Below, one piece after another: positions 1 through 8,236 of a DNA stretch of 64,000 bases. Position 1 is the first letter of the stretch, and every line of letters starts with the position of its first letter. The notes beneath the pieces were generated by a model, which was not told the origin of the DNA, ran no database searches, and was given only the letters and a program-made list of their open reading frames with translations. The position numbers and the translations under genes were made by a program. Source of the DNA: Thalassospira lucentensis MCCC 1A00383 = DSM 14000 (GTDB taxonomy: Bacteria > Pseudomonadota > Alphaproteobacteria > Rhodospirillales > Thalassospiraceae); NCBI RefSeq assembly GCF_000421265.1, contig NZ_ATWN01000012.1:62001-126000 (forward strand). Reading direction: 5' to 3'.

Positions 1-305
1 CCCGACCCGGTTTGCCAGACAACCAATGGAAAATGATCCAGCAACTTGCCATCAGCAACTTCGCGCGCCGCCGTTTCAATCGCACTTGCAAGCTCCCCGT
101 CCAGATTTCCAAGCGCGACATTGGCCCGTGCTGCGGCAAGTTTTTGAATACCGAACGCCTTGATCAACGCGTCTGGCATCCGCTCCCCGCCAATGCGGAA
201 ATTCTGGGTGGAACGCTGTGTTTGCGCCCCCCAATACCGGTCTGCGGGCACATCAATGGCCCCCATGGTATCTTGCTCGGTACGGGTGGTCACTTGATTG
301 GTCAC
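1..305 (-). CDS. fumC: Class II fumarate hydratase, N-terminal part (runs off the window)
   Basis: The gene runs off the left edge; 101 N-terminal residues are visible. Class II fumarase interconverts fumarate and malate in the TCA cycle in the cytoplasm. The visible part carries the family's N-terminal signature ([19 protein letters not shown], then [11 protein letters not shown]), where the substrate-binding region of the fumarase/aspartase superfamily starts. The start is GTG at 305, because GGAGG sits 9 nt upstream. An in-frame ATG at codon 14 lies inside the conserved block, so it is not the start. The catalytic Ser and His loops are beyond the edge, so an aspartase or another superfamily member is not strictly excluded, but [10 protein letters not shown] favours FumC. 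Confidence 0.9.
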   Translation of the reverse strand, partial: MTNQVTTRTEQDTMGAIDVPADRYWGAQTQRSTQNFRIGGERMPDALIKAFGIQKLAAARANVALGNLDGELASAIETAAREVADGKLLDHFPLVVWQTGS

Positions 306-444
306 GATAGAAATCCTCCGTGTCAGAAAACAAACTGACCGGGGCGGGAAACCCGGCACGGCAATCCTCTGGGTACTGCCATTTGGGGAATATGGTCTGG
401 AACCTACCGTAACGCAAATCCGATTGAGACCAATTCTTAAGATG

Positions 445-1242
445 TTAGGCGATCTTCGTTTGGGCGTCCTGCCACGTAACAAGCTTGACGCCAGAGCGCT
501 GAAGCTGCGAGATGGTTTTCTGCGACGGCACCAGATCCGTGATGATCCCGGTCAGGGCCTCGATCGGGGCGACATTTTCAAGATAACGCTGATCAAATTT
601 GGTGTGATCCACCATCAACCAGGTTTCGTCAGACCGCTCCATCATCGCACGTTTGACCGCAACCGCACGCCGGTTTACATCACTAAAGCCCGGCCAGGAG
701 ACACCCGACGCACCGATAAAGGCGATATTGGCGTGAAACCGGCGCAGGAAATCAATGGTGTCACTTCCGTACACGGCATTTTCGCGAACATCAAAAACGC
801 CCGGACACATAACCACATCATCGCGGTCGGCCACATCGCCCATGCCATGAACCACCGCATAACAGTTGGTGATAAACGTACGCGCCTGCGTCCCGCCATT
901 CACAGCAAGATACGGTGCCAGCTGGGCCACTGTTGATCCGGCATCAATCATCACAACATCACCCGGGCGCACCAGATTGGCCGCAAGCATACCAATACGG
1001 TCCAGTCCGGCCACTGCGGCTGATTGACGTTCGATCAGGTCAGGCTGATGCCCCATGGGCCGCGCCGATGCCCCGCCGAACTCGCGCTTGATCAAGCCAT
1101 CTTCGCTTAACGCATCAAGATCACGGCGAATGGTTTCGGTCGCAACGTCGAATCGCTCCGCCAATGTGGCAACTCTCACATGTGGATGGAGCTTGAGTTC
1201 CTGCAGAATGCTTTGCTGGCGTTGTTTTTTTCCAATTCGCAA
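445..1242 (-). CDS. DeoR/GlpR-family transcriptional repressor
   Basis: This 265-residue protein has an N-terminal DeoR winged helix-turn-helix at about residues 5-60 ([20 protein letters not shown], then LIKREFGGA). A DeoRC sugar-phosphate sensor domain fills about residues 75-240 and contains the [13 protein letters not shown] phosphate-binding-like loop. The start is TTG at 1242, with GGAGG 7 nt upstream; no ATG fits. It is divergent from the phn-like/glpD operon across about 200 bp of AT-rich DNA, so it is probably that operon's repressor, as GlpR is for glp genes in other bacteria. The inducer would then be glycerol-3-phosphate or a related phosphorylated compound. Family assignment is firm; target and ligand are inferred from position. 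Confidence 0.9.
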   Translation of the reverse strand: MRIGKKQRQQSILQELKLHPHVRVATLAERFDVATETIRRDLDALSEDGLIKREFGGASARPMGHQPDLIERQSAAVAGLDRIGMLAANLVRPGDVVMIDAGSTVAQLAPYLAVNGGTQARTFITNCYAVVHGMGDVADRDDVVMCPGVFDVRENAVYGSDTIDFLRRFHANIAFIGASGVSWPGFSDVNRRAVAVKRAMMERSDETWLMVDHTKFDQRYLENVAPIEALTGIITDLVPSQKTISQLQRSGVKLVTWQDAQTKIA

Positions 1243-1311
1243 AGCAATTCCTCCCCCAATACTGGCGTTTTACCTGACCTACGGAGCACTTTAGCAATAT
1301 TGATGGAAACC

Positions 1312-1402
1312 TTTTGTTACAGTTTTGTGTTGATTTCCAAACTTTTTCAAATTCATAATGTTGGGAAAAGCAACAACAACAAAACCACAAAACCACAAAA
1401 TC
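1312..1402. promoter_or_regulatory. Divergent promoter/operator region with repeated ACAAAA/TTTTGT motifs
   Basis: Between the DeoR gene and the phn-like operon there are three head-to-tail 8-bp repeats (ACAAAACC, ACAAAACC, ACAAAATC) at 1379-1402. Two copies of the complementary TTTTGT lie 11 bp apart at 1312-1317 and 1323-1328. A possible sigma-70 promoter toward the phn-like genes is TTGATT (1330-1335), an 18-bp gap and CATAAT (1354-1359). DeoR-family repressors often bind multiple direct repeats, so these are the best operator candidates. Binding by the neighbouring DeoR protein is inference. Confidence 0.5.
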
Positions 1403-1446
1403 GCTGGGAAAACCCGGCTTTCATAGGGAAGAAAGGTCACAACATC

Positions 1447-2445
1447 GTGTTTTCACATTCGAAAAAAACAGACACATTGAAGCTCACCACCTTGCTCGCG
1501 GCAATCGGCATGATTGGCATGGCATCCGCTCCTGCTCATGCGGCGGATGATTGCATTGCGCGTGGCGATCTTGATCAGATCTATTGCGATATGGATGGCG
1601 ATCTGGTTGCAGATGCACCGGCTGCGGATCAGCTGGTTGATCCTGATACCCTCGTCTTTGCCTATACCCCGGTCGAAGACCCTGCGGTTTATGCCGACAT
1701 CTGGAACCCGTTCCTTGAACACCTCGAAAAAGTCACTGGCAAAGATGTTCACTTCTTTGCAGTTCAGTCGAACTCTGCCGAAGTTGAAGCCATGCGTTCG
1801 GGCCGCCTGCATGTTGCCGGCTTCTCGACCGGACCGACCCCGTTTGCGGTAAACCTTGCCGGTGCGGTTCCATTTGCCCTGATGGGTGCGGACGATGGTC
1901 GTTTTGGTTATACGCTTCAGCTTTATACCCGCACCGACAGCGGCATTGACACGGTTGCCGACCTTAAGGGCAAGCGCGTTGCGCACACCTCACCGACCTC
2001 GAACTCGGGCAACCTTGCTCCGCGTGCACTTCTTCCGGGTCAGGGTATCGTTCCTGAGCAGGATTACGAAGTTGTCTATTCCGGTTCGCACGACCAGTCG
2101 ATCCTTGGCGTTGTTGCCGGCGACTATGACGCTGCCCCCGTCGCATCCGAGGTGGTTGAACGTATGGCGCAGCGTGATCTGTATGATCCCAAAGAAGTCA
2201 AAATCATCTACGAGAGCAAGCCTTTCCCGACCACCTCGTTCAACTATGCCCACAATCTGAAGCCTGAACTGGTCGAGAAAATCAAAGAAGCCTTTTTTAC
2301 CTTCGACATGAAGGGCACTGCCCTTGGCGAAGAGTTCAAAGGTGTCTCGAAATTCCTGCCGATCACCTATCAGGATGACTGGGCGGTTATTCGCGAAATT
2401 CAGGCTGCCAACGGTGTCAAATACACCCCTGATAACCTGAAATAG
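1447..2445 (+). CDS. PhnD-like periplasmic substrate-binding protein (ABC importer)
   Basis: The 332-residue precursor has a signal peptide of about 32 residues ending ASAPAHA. The mature part belongs to the phosphate/phosphite/phosphonate-binding PhnD family. Visible landmarks are FAYTPVEDP, the GFSTGPTPFAVN block, and VADLKGKRVAHTSPTSNSG, the usual Ser-rich oxyanion-binding loop before GNLAPRALL. An N-terminal insertion (residues about 33-66) contains two Cys and an acidic DMDGDLVAD stretch not found in E. coli PhnD. The start is GTG at 1447 with a purine-rich GAAAGG upstream; TTG at 1477 is an alternative. With the ATPase and two permeases downstream it forms a complete importer. The glpD partner suggests a glycerol phosphate or glycerol phosphonate ligand rather than simple phosphonates. 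Confidence 0.85.
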   Translation: MFSHSKKTDTLKLTTLLAAIGMIGMASAPAHAADDCIARGDLDQIYCDMDGDLVADAPAADQLVDPDTLVFAYTPVEDPAVYADIWNPFLEHLEKVTGKDVHFFAVQSNSAEVEAMRSGRLHVAGFSTGPTPFAVNLAGAVPFALMGADDGRFGYTLQLYTRTDSGIDTVADLKGKRVAHTSPTSNSGNLAPRALLPGQGIVPEQDYEVVYSGSHDQSILGVVAGDYDAAPVASEVVERMAQRDLYDPKEVKIIYESKPFPTTSFNYAHNLKPELVEKIKEAFFTFDMKGTALGEEFKGVSKFLPITYQDDWAVIREIQAANGVKYTPDNLK

Positions 2446-2466
2446 TTCACACCATCGCACACCACA

Positions 2467-2493
2467 GCAGGGCCTGATGATTTCGGGCCCTGC
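2467..2493 (+). terminator. Intercistronic hairpin between the binding-protein and ATPase genes
   Basis: GCAGGGCC (2467-2474) and GGCCCTGC (2486-2493) form a perfect 8-bp stem with an 11-nt loop. No T-tract follows. It sits in the 77-nt gap after the binding-protein gene. This position suits an mRNA-stabilising or partial-termination element that keeps the binding protein in excess over the ATPase and permeases, as in many ABC operons. The role is inferred from position. Confidence 0.45.
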
Positions 2494-2522
2494 AATGGCC
2501 CATTTATATCCGGGGTAACGCA

Positions 2523-3320
2523 ATGCTGCGTATCAAAGAACTCGTAAAACGCTATGGCGACGAAAAGGCAGTGTTGAAAAACCTGAACCTTGAAGTGCCG
2601 GGCGAAAGTGTCGTTTCAATCATTGGCGCGTCTGGTGCTGGTAAAAGTACCTTGTTGCGCTGTATCAACCGCCTTGTTGAGCCATCTTCAGGCTCCATCG
2701 AATTGAACGGCACTGAACTGACCAAGCTGGAGGGCAAGTCACTGCGCCTCGCGCGTCGCCGCATTGGTATGGTGTTTCAGGGCTTTAATCTGATTGAACG
2801 TTTGACGGTCATGGAAAATGTCCAATCTGGCCGTCTCGGTTACCTTCCGGCATGGCGCGCTGTCAGCCGTAAATATCCGCAAGAAGACATCGACCGCGCT
2901 TTCCATCTGATGGAACGTGTCGGCATTGCCCATTATGCCAATAAACGTGCGAGTGAACTTTCCGGTGGTGAACGCCAACGTGTTGGTGTTGTGCGCGCCC
3001 TGATGCAGGAACCGGAAATTCTGCTGGCCGATGAGCCGACGGCATCGCTGGATCCGAAAACATCGCGTCAGATCATGGAATTGTTGCGCGCACTCGCATC
3101 CGAGCTGCAGCTGCCGGTTCTGATCAACATCCATAATGTTAACGAAGCCAAGGAATATACCCAGCGTATCGTTGGGATGCGGTTTGGTCGCATCATTTTC
3201 GATGGCGAACCTGTCGATCTGAGTAATGACGCCATGGATGAAATCTATGCCGGTGTTCCGGCCGAAGAACGCGGCGGCGCCGAAAGCAGCACTCATTTGC
3301 GTGAGGTTGCGGCAAAATGA
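2523..3320 (+). CDS. PhnC-like ABC transporter ATP-binding protein
   Basis: This 265-residue ATPase has Walker A GASGAGKST at about residue 36, a Q-loop in MVFQGFNLI, the ABC signature LSGGERQR, Walker B EILLADEP followed by TASLDP, and an H-loop in INIHNVNEAK. The PhnC type shows in the helical-domain sequence SGRLGYLPAWRAV. It would energise import by the two downstream PhnE-like permeases at the inner membrane. The ATG start has only a weak GGGGTAA upstream. The next gene starts 4 nt inside this one (ATGA overlap), consistent with translational coupling. Confidence 0.9.
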   Translation: MLRIKELVKRYGDEKAVLKNLNLEVPGESVVSIIGASGAGKSTLLRCINRLVEPSSGSIELNGTELTKLEGKSLRLARRRIGMVFQGFNLIERLTVMENVQSGRLGYLPAWRAVSRKYPQEDIDRAFHLMERVGIAHYANKRASELSGGERQRVGVVRALMQEPEILLADEPTASLDPKTSRQIMELLRALASELQLPVLINIHNVNEAKEYTQRIVGMRFGRIIFDGEPVDLSNDAMDEIYAGVPAEERGGAESSTHLREVAAK

Positions 3321-4123
3321 ATACGACCGTTGAAAAAACGGGTCGCACCTGGAAAAAGCCACCCTTCATCGCCAATCCGGCGATCCGTTGGGCGCTGATT
3401 ATCGGGATTGCGGCCTATGTCTGGTGGGCGATCACCACGCTGCCATTCGATTGGGACCGTATTCAGCAAGGCATCCCACGCGCCATACGTATCTTTAAGG
3501 GGGCCTTCCCCCCCAGCTTCCTGCGCGGTGAATTGCTGTTTGACGGCTTTATGGAAAGCATCAAGATTGCGATTGTCTCGACCTTGCTTGGTCTGGCTCT
3601 TAGCATTCCGATTGCCTTTGCATCGGCCTCAAACGTTGCGCCCAAATGGCTTTACACCATCGGGCGTGGCGTGATCATCGTCGCCCGTTCCTTCCATCCG
3701 GTAATCGTTGCCATCCTGTTTGTGAAGGCAGTTGGTTTCGGTCCGCTGGCCGGTATCTTGACCCTGACCATCTATTCCATCGGGTTCGTGGCCAAAATGC
3801 TGGCCGAACGGATTGAGGAAATCGATTGGGGTCAGGTCGAAGCCATCAAAGCAGCCGGGGGCGGCACGTTCGTCACCATGCTCTATGCCGTGATCCCGCA
3901 AATCATGCCGCGTCAGATTGGTCTTTCGATCTATCAGCTTGATAGCAACCTGCGTGCATCCGCCATTGTTGGCATCGTCGGGGCCGGTGGTATCGGATCG
4001 ACCCTGCTCAATGCGTTTGGGCGCTATGACTATGACTTCGCGCTGGCGATTACGCTGTGCATCATTGCCGTTATCCTTGTCAGTGAAGCCATCAGCGGCC
4101 GGATCAGGAGGAACCTATGGTAG
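3317..4123 (+). CDS. PhnE-like ABC permease, subunit 1
   Basis: This is a 268-residue inner-membrane permease with about six predicted transmembrane helices. It carries the binding-protein-dependent permease EAA loop (GQVEAIKAAGGGTFVTMLYAVIPQIMP), which docks onto the ATPase. The AASVVGIVGAGGIGS-type block near the C terminus (here ASAIVGIVGAGGIGSTLL) is typical of the PhnE family. The start ATG overlaps the ATPase stop by 4 nt. Its partner is the second permease, which starts 7 nt before this stop, so the channel is probably a heterodimer. Confidence 0.88.
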   Translation: MNTTVEKTGRTWKKPPFIANPAIRWALIIGIAAYVWWAITTLPFDWDRIQQGIPRAIRIFKGAFPPSFLRGELLFDGFMESIKIAIVSTLLGLALSIPIAFASASNVAPKWLYTIGRGVIIVARSFHPVIVAILFVKAVGFGPLAGILTLTIYSIGFVAKMLAERIEEIDWGQVEAIKAAGGGTFVTMLYAVIPQIMPRQIGLSIYQLDSNLRASAIVGIVGAGGIGSTLLNAFGRYDYDFALAITLCIIAVILVSEAISGRIRRNLW

Positions 4124-4941
4124 CCACCACACAAAATTCCGGCCCTGACGCCATCGCGCATCGCGAATGGGCGCGCTATACCTCCAAGCAACGCTGGCAG
4201 CGTTTTGGGGCGATGGGGCTTGTCGCACTTGCGGTTGTCTGGTCACTATCGACGATCAATGTCATATGGCCATGGTTGTGGGATGCCCCGCAACAGATGG
4301 GGGATCTGTTTGGTCGTATGTTCCCGCCTTCGCTTGAGGGCTGGAAAGACATCGCATGGACGCTTTTGGAAACGATCAATATCGCGACCATCGCGACATT
4401 CTTTGCCGTTTTCCTATCCTTGCCGATTGCGCTGATTTCGGCCCAGAACACCACGCCAAACCGCTATACCCTGTGGCTTGGCCGGTTCATTCTGGTGTCG
4501 TCACGCTCGGTCAATACCATTATCTGGGCATTGCTGTTTGTCGCGGTATTCGGCCCGGGTGTTCTGGCTGGTATTCTGGCCATCGTATTCAGATCGCTTG
4601 GCTTCCTTGGCAAATTACTTGGCGAGGCGATTGAGGAAATTGACCGTGCTCCGATCGAGGCCCTTGAGGCAGTTGGTGCATCGCGGTTCAAAATCCTGAT
4701 TTACGGCGTAATCCCGCAAGTCATGCCGACGTTTTTTGCCGTATCGATCCTGCGGTGGGACATCAACCTTCGCGAAAGCACGGTTCTCGGTCTTGTCGGG
4801 GCCGGTGGTATCGGCATCATCCTTCAGGGTGCGATTGATACTTTTGCCTGGCAAACCGTTGCGACGATCCTTCTGGCGATTATCGGCCTTGTCATCATTG
4901 GCGAGGCGATCTCAGCATACCTGCGTAAGAAGGTGATCTAA
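4117..4941 (+). CDS. PhnE-like ABC permease, subunit 2
   Basis: This second permease has 274 residues, about six membrane segments and its own EAA loop (APIEALEAVGASRFKILIYGVIPQVMP). It also has the conserved RESTVLGLVGAGGIGIIL block. The start ATG at 4117 follows AGGAGG with good spacing and overlaps the subunit 1 stop. Tandem PhnE genes are common in alphaproteobacterial phosphonate-type importers. The sequence is clearly related to, but divergent from, subunit 1, which suggests an old duplication. Substrate choice cannot be read from the permease. Confidence 0.88.
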   Translation: MVATTQNSGPDAIAHREWARYTSKQRWQRFGAMGLVALAVVWSLSTINVIWPWLWDAPQQMGDLFGRMFPPSLEGWKDIAWTLLETINIATIATFFAVFLSLPIALISAQNTTPNRYTLWLGRFILVSSRSVNTIIWALLFVAVFGPGVLAGILAIVFRSLGFLGKLLGEAIEEIDRAPIEALEAVGASRFKILIYGVIPQVMPTFFAVSILRWDINLRESTVLGLVGAGGIGIILQGAIDTFAWQTVATILLAIIGLVIIGEAISAYLRKKVI

Positions 4942-4942
4942 C

Positions 4943-6463
4943 GTGACAAGAACGTACGACCTTCTGGTCGTAGGCGGCGGCATCAATGGGGCTGGTATTG
5001 CCCGTGATGCCGCCGGTCGCGGACTGTCTGTTCTTTTGGTCGAACAGCGCGACCTTGCCTCGGCCACGTCTTCTTCCTCGACCAAACTTATCCATGGCGG
5101 CCTTAGATATCTTGAACATTACGAATTCCGGTTGGTGCGCGAAGCCCTTCAGGAACGTGAAGTTCTGTTGTCCGCAGCCCCGCATATCATCTGGCCCCTG
5201 ACCTTTGTTTTGCCGCACCATAAAGGTTTGCGTCCGAAATGGATGCTGCGTGCCGGTCTGTTTTTGTACGACCATCTGGCACGGCGTAAACGCCTGCCCG
5301 GATCGCGTTCCGTATCCCTTAACGGGACGCCCGAAGGTGATCCGTTAAAGGCAACATTTGGCAGCGGCTTTTCCTATTCCGACTGCTGGGTCGATGATGC
5401 ACGTCTTGTTGTGCTTAATGCGCAGGATGCACAGGCACATGGCGCTGAAATTCGCACCCGGACACAGTGCAAAAGTCTGGTCCGCCATGCGGATCACTGG
5501 AACGCCCAACTGTCGCAAGACGATGGCTCAACGCAAGTAGTGCGGGCCCGTTCGGTGGTCAATGCCGCCGGACCATGGGTAACCGAAATGGTGCAGAATG
5601 CCGGACTTGGGGATAAGGCTGCTGGCCTGCGTCTGGTCAAGGGCAGCCACATTATTGTGCCGCGCATTCACGACCATGATCATTGCTATATCTTCCAGAA
5701 CGGCGATGGACGGATTGCCTTTGCCATCCCCTATCAGCGCGAATACACCCTGATCGGCACCACCGACATTCCCTATGACGGTGATCCGGCCAAAGTCAAA
5801 ATCAGCAGCGATGAAATCGACTACCTGCTTGAACTGGTCAATGGGTATCTCGCCAAACCCGTCACACGCGATGAAATCGTTTGGGACTATGCTGGTGTGC
5901 GTCCGCTTTATGATGACAAGAACGCCAATGCATCCGCCGTGACCCGCGATTATGTGTTTGATCTTGATACCGGGGACACCGAAAACGCCCCGGCAATCCT
6001 GTCGATCTATGGCGGTAAAATAACCACCTATCGCAGGCTTGCCGAACACGCGATGCAAAAGCTTGGCCCGGTTCTGGGCAACACTGCACCAGACTGGACA
6101 GCCTCGGCCATCCTTCCGGGCGGGGATATGGAGGATGGCGATTTTGATCGTTTCGTTGCCACCGCCAAGGCGAGGCTTGACTGGGTACCAGATGTACTTT
6201 TGCACCGTCTGGCCCGATGCTATGGCTCGGCCCTTTACACGATTATTGGCGATGCCTCTGAAATTTCACAATTAGGACAAGAGGTTGCGCCAAATCTGTA
6301 TGAATGTGAGTTGCTCTACCTGATTGCCAATGAATGGGCCACCACCACAGACGATGTTTTGTGGCGCCGGACCAAGCTTGGCCTCGGGATGCAGTCTGAT
6401 CAGGTCGATGCAGTTACCCACTGGTTTGCCATCCAAGCCCGACTTGGTCAGGCTGCACAATAA
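4943..6463 (+). CDS. glpD: FAD-dependent glycerol-3-phosphate dehydrogenase
   Basis: This 506-residue enzyme oxidises sn-glycerol-3-phosphate to dihydroxyacetone phosphate at the inner membrane and passes electrons to ubiquinone. The N terminus is a textbook dinucleotide-binding fold (LLVVGGGINGAGIARDAAGRG). It is followed by the GlpD signature SATSSSSTKLIHGGLRYLE and by NAAGPWV in the FAD domain; a C-terminal DAO_C domain is present. The GTG start lies 1 nt after the permease stop with GAAGG upstream, so it is co-transcribed with the importer. No glpF or glpK is nearby. That supports direct uptake of a phosphorylated glycerol through the upstream transporter. Confidence 0.95.
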   Translation: MTRTYDLLVVGGGINGAGIARDAAGRGLSVLLVEQRDLASATSSSSTKLIHGGLRYLEHYEFRLVREALQEREVLLSAAPHIIWPLTFVLPHHKGLRPKWMLRAGLFLYDHLARRKRLPGSRSVSLNGTPEGDPLKATFGSGFSYSDCWVDDARLVVLNAQDAQAHGAEIRTRTQCKSLVRHADHWNAQLSQDDGSTQVVRARSVVNAAGPWVTEMVQNAGLGDKAAGLRLVKGSHIIVPRIHDHDHCYIFQNGDGRIAFAIPYQREYTLIGTTDIPYDGDPAKVKISSDEIDYLLELVNGYLAKPVTRDEIVWDYAGVRPLYDDKNANASAVTRDYVFDLDTGDTENAPAILSIYGGKITTYRRLAEHAMQKLGPVLGNTAPDWTASAILPGGDMEDGDFDRFVATAKARLDWVPDVLLHRLARCYGSALYTIIGDASEISQLGQEVAPNLYECELLYLIANEWATTTDDVLWRRTKLGLGMQSDQVDAVTHWFAIQARLGQAAQ

Positions 6464-6481
6464 CCCCAAGGAACACGAAAC

Positions 6482-6784
6482 TTAATCGCGCAGGTCATCC
6501 CATTTGATGAATTCATGGGCAATGAAATCTTCCATCATTGCGCGCCACATGCGTTCAGCCATGTCTTCGTCAAAACCATCAATGCGACACTGTGCCTTTA
6601 CCTTGGTAATCACATCCTCGATGCGGTCTTCATCACGGACCGCATCGCGGGATGGCTTAATCCGTGCGGCCTGTTCGATATAGTTCAACCGTTCGGCCAT
6701 CAATGCGACCAACAATCGATCAACACGATCCACATTTTCACGAACGTCAGACATGGTTTCGCAGTGATTGGCTTTGGCAGACAT
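6482..6784 (-). CDS. Chorismate mutase, AroQ type II
   Basis: The 100-residue protein is a stand-alone AroQ-fold chorismate mutase, which converts chorismate to prephenate for phenylalanine and tyrosine synthesis. It shows the helical pattern RENVDRVDRLLVALMAERLNY, the basic helix IKPSRDAVRDEDRIEDVITKVK carrying active-site Arg/Lys and Asp/Arg residues, and a C-terminal MWRAMMEDFIAHE helix. The chosen start is ATG at 6784 with GGAAA upstream; ATG at 6754 would trim ten residues that are not part of the fold. It converges with glpD across 18 nt, with no terminator visible between them. Isochorismate-pyruvate lyase has the same fold, so that activity cannot be excluded. Confidence 0.85.
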   Translation of the reverse strand: MSAKANHCETMSDVRENVDRVDRLLVALMAERLNYIEQAARIKPSRDAVRDEDRIEDVITKVKAQCRIDGFDEDMAERMWRAMMEDFIAHEFIKWDDLRD

Positions 6785-6814
6785 GGCAGCAAGGTTTCCT
6801 GATGTGTTTTCATG

Positions 6815-6843
6815 ACAAAAAAGGCGGTGATTTCTCACCGCCT
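6815..6843 (-). terminator. Rho-independent terminator after gshA
   Basis: On the minus strand AGGCGGTGA and TCACCGCCT form a perfect 9-bp stem with a 4-nt loop, followed by a run of six T. It lies just past the gshA stop. Confidence 0.9.
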
Positions 6844-6854
6844 GATCCGTTGCC

Positions 6855-8225
6855 TTAGTAGGCATATTCCTTGAACAGCGGATCGACCGATCCGTTCCAT
6901 TCAGTTTCATATTTATCCAAAAATTCCTCAGCCAAGGTCCGACCGCTTTCGGCGACGTCTTCGAGGCTGTCGAGGAAGTGGCTTTCGTCATCGCCATAGC
7001 CATCCATGCGGCCACGGTTTTTCAAGCCTTGCTTGGCAATTGCCAGAACTTCTTTGGACAGGTCCTGAACCGTGCCGTTTTTGAACTTGGTGGCAAGGGC
7101 CGTGCGCGGCACATCGTTACGCAATGCTTCGCGCTCGGAGGTGCTCAAATCACTGACCAAATTCCATGCCGCGTCCAGTGCCGCATCATCATAAAGCAAC
7201 CCAACCCAAAAGGCTGGCAACGCACAAATGCGCTTCCACGGGCCGCCATCCGCCCCACGCATCTCAAGAAACTTCTTAAGACGCACTTCCGGGAAGGCTG
7301 TGGTCATATGATCTGACCAGTCATTCATCGTCGGGCGTTCACCGGGCAAAACATCAAGTTTGCCATCCATGAAATCACGAAACGATTTGCCCGCCGCATT
7401 GATGTATTTGCCATCGCGGTAGACAAAATACATCGGCACATCAAGCATGTAATCGACGTAGCGTTCAAAGCCAAAACCGTCTTCAAACACAAACGGCAAC
7501 ATGCCGCAGCGATCCGGGTCGGTATCGGTCCAGACGTTCGACCGTGCAGACAGAAACCCGCTTGGCTTGCCATCAACAAACGGGGACGCGGCAAATAAGG
7601 CCGTAGCAACTGGCTGCAAAGCCAAAGACGTTCTGAATTTTTTGACCATGTCGGCCTCGGACGCGTAGTCCAGATTGACCTGAATGGTCGAGGTCCGCAG
7701 CATCATATCAAGGCCGAGATTACCGACCTTTGGCATATATTCGCCCATGATCGCGTAGCGCCCCTTGGGCATCCACGGGATATCCTCACGCGCCCATTTC
7801 GGATTATGCCCGACACCAAGCATATCGATGCCAAGACCATCGCAAATTTCGCGCACTTCATGAAGATGGGTATGCACTTCACCACAGGTCTGGTGAATGT
7901 TTTTAAGTGGAGCACCCGACAATTCAATCTGACCGCCCGGTTCGAGAGATACAGAACATTTGTCTTTGGTAAGGGCAATCACATTGCCGTTTTCAATGAC
8001 CGGTTCCCAGTCAAATCTTCGGGCAAGTTCGGTAAGAAGGGTTTTAACACCGCGTTCCCCTTCGTAGGGGATCGGGCGAAGATCATCGCGGGTAAAGGCG
8101 AATTTTTCGTGTTCGGTACCGATGGCCCAGTCACTTTTCGGCGTAGAGCCGGACTCGAACCATTCGACAAGCTGGCGCCGGCTTTCAATAGCCGGACTAT
8201 CACCAGTGGAGGCGCTGACAGTCAT
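6855..8225 (-). CDS. gshA: Glutamate-cysteine ligase
   Basis: This 456-residue enzyme catalyses the first step of glutathione synthesis, ATP-dependent ligation of glutamate and cysteine. It belongs to the proteobacterial/plant-like GCS2 family: the IGTEHEKFAF metal-binding and glutamate-binding strand at about residue 36, CSVSLEPGGQIELSGAPL, HTHLHEVREI, GVGHNPKW and the RTSTIQVNLDY block are all present. The ATG start has AGGGGAAG upstream. It lies 11 nt downstream of rsmE on the same strand, so the two are probably one operon ending at the 6815-6843 terminator. Confidence 0.95.
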   Translation of the reverse strand: MTVSASTGDSPAIESRRQLVEWFESGSTPKSDWAIGTEHEKFAFTRDDLRPIPYEGERGVKTLLTELARRFDWEPVIENGNVIALTKDKCSVSLEPGGQIELSGAPLKNIHQTCGEVHTHLHEVREICDGLGIDMLGVGHNPKWAREDIPWMPKGRYAIMGEYMPKVGNLGLDMMLRTSTIQVNLDYASEADMVKKFRTSLALQPVATALFAASPFVDGKPSGFLSARSNVWTDTDPDRCGMLPFVFEDGFGFERYVDYMLDVPMYFVYRDGKYINAAGKSFRDFMDGKLDVLPGERPTMNDWSDHMTTAFPEVRLKKFLEMRGADGGPWKRICALPAFWVGLLYDDAALDAAWNLVSDLSTSEREALRNDVPRTALATKFKNGTVQDLSKEVLAIAKQGLKNRGRMDGYGDDESHFLDSLEDVAESGRTLAEEFLDKYETEWNGSVDPLFKEYAY

Positions 8226-8236
8226 AAGGGCTTCCC

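Noticed and set aside
298-936. Plus-strand frame opposite the DeoR-type gene
   Set aside because: It is antisense to a clear regulator, lacks a plausible start region and has no recognisable domain.
1312-1334. PHO-box-like half-site (CTGTAAC on the minus strand) before the phn-like operon
   Set aside because: Only one half-site is present; the unit 11 bp away (TCAACAC) does not match, so phosphate control is not supported.
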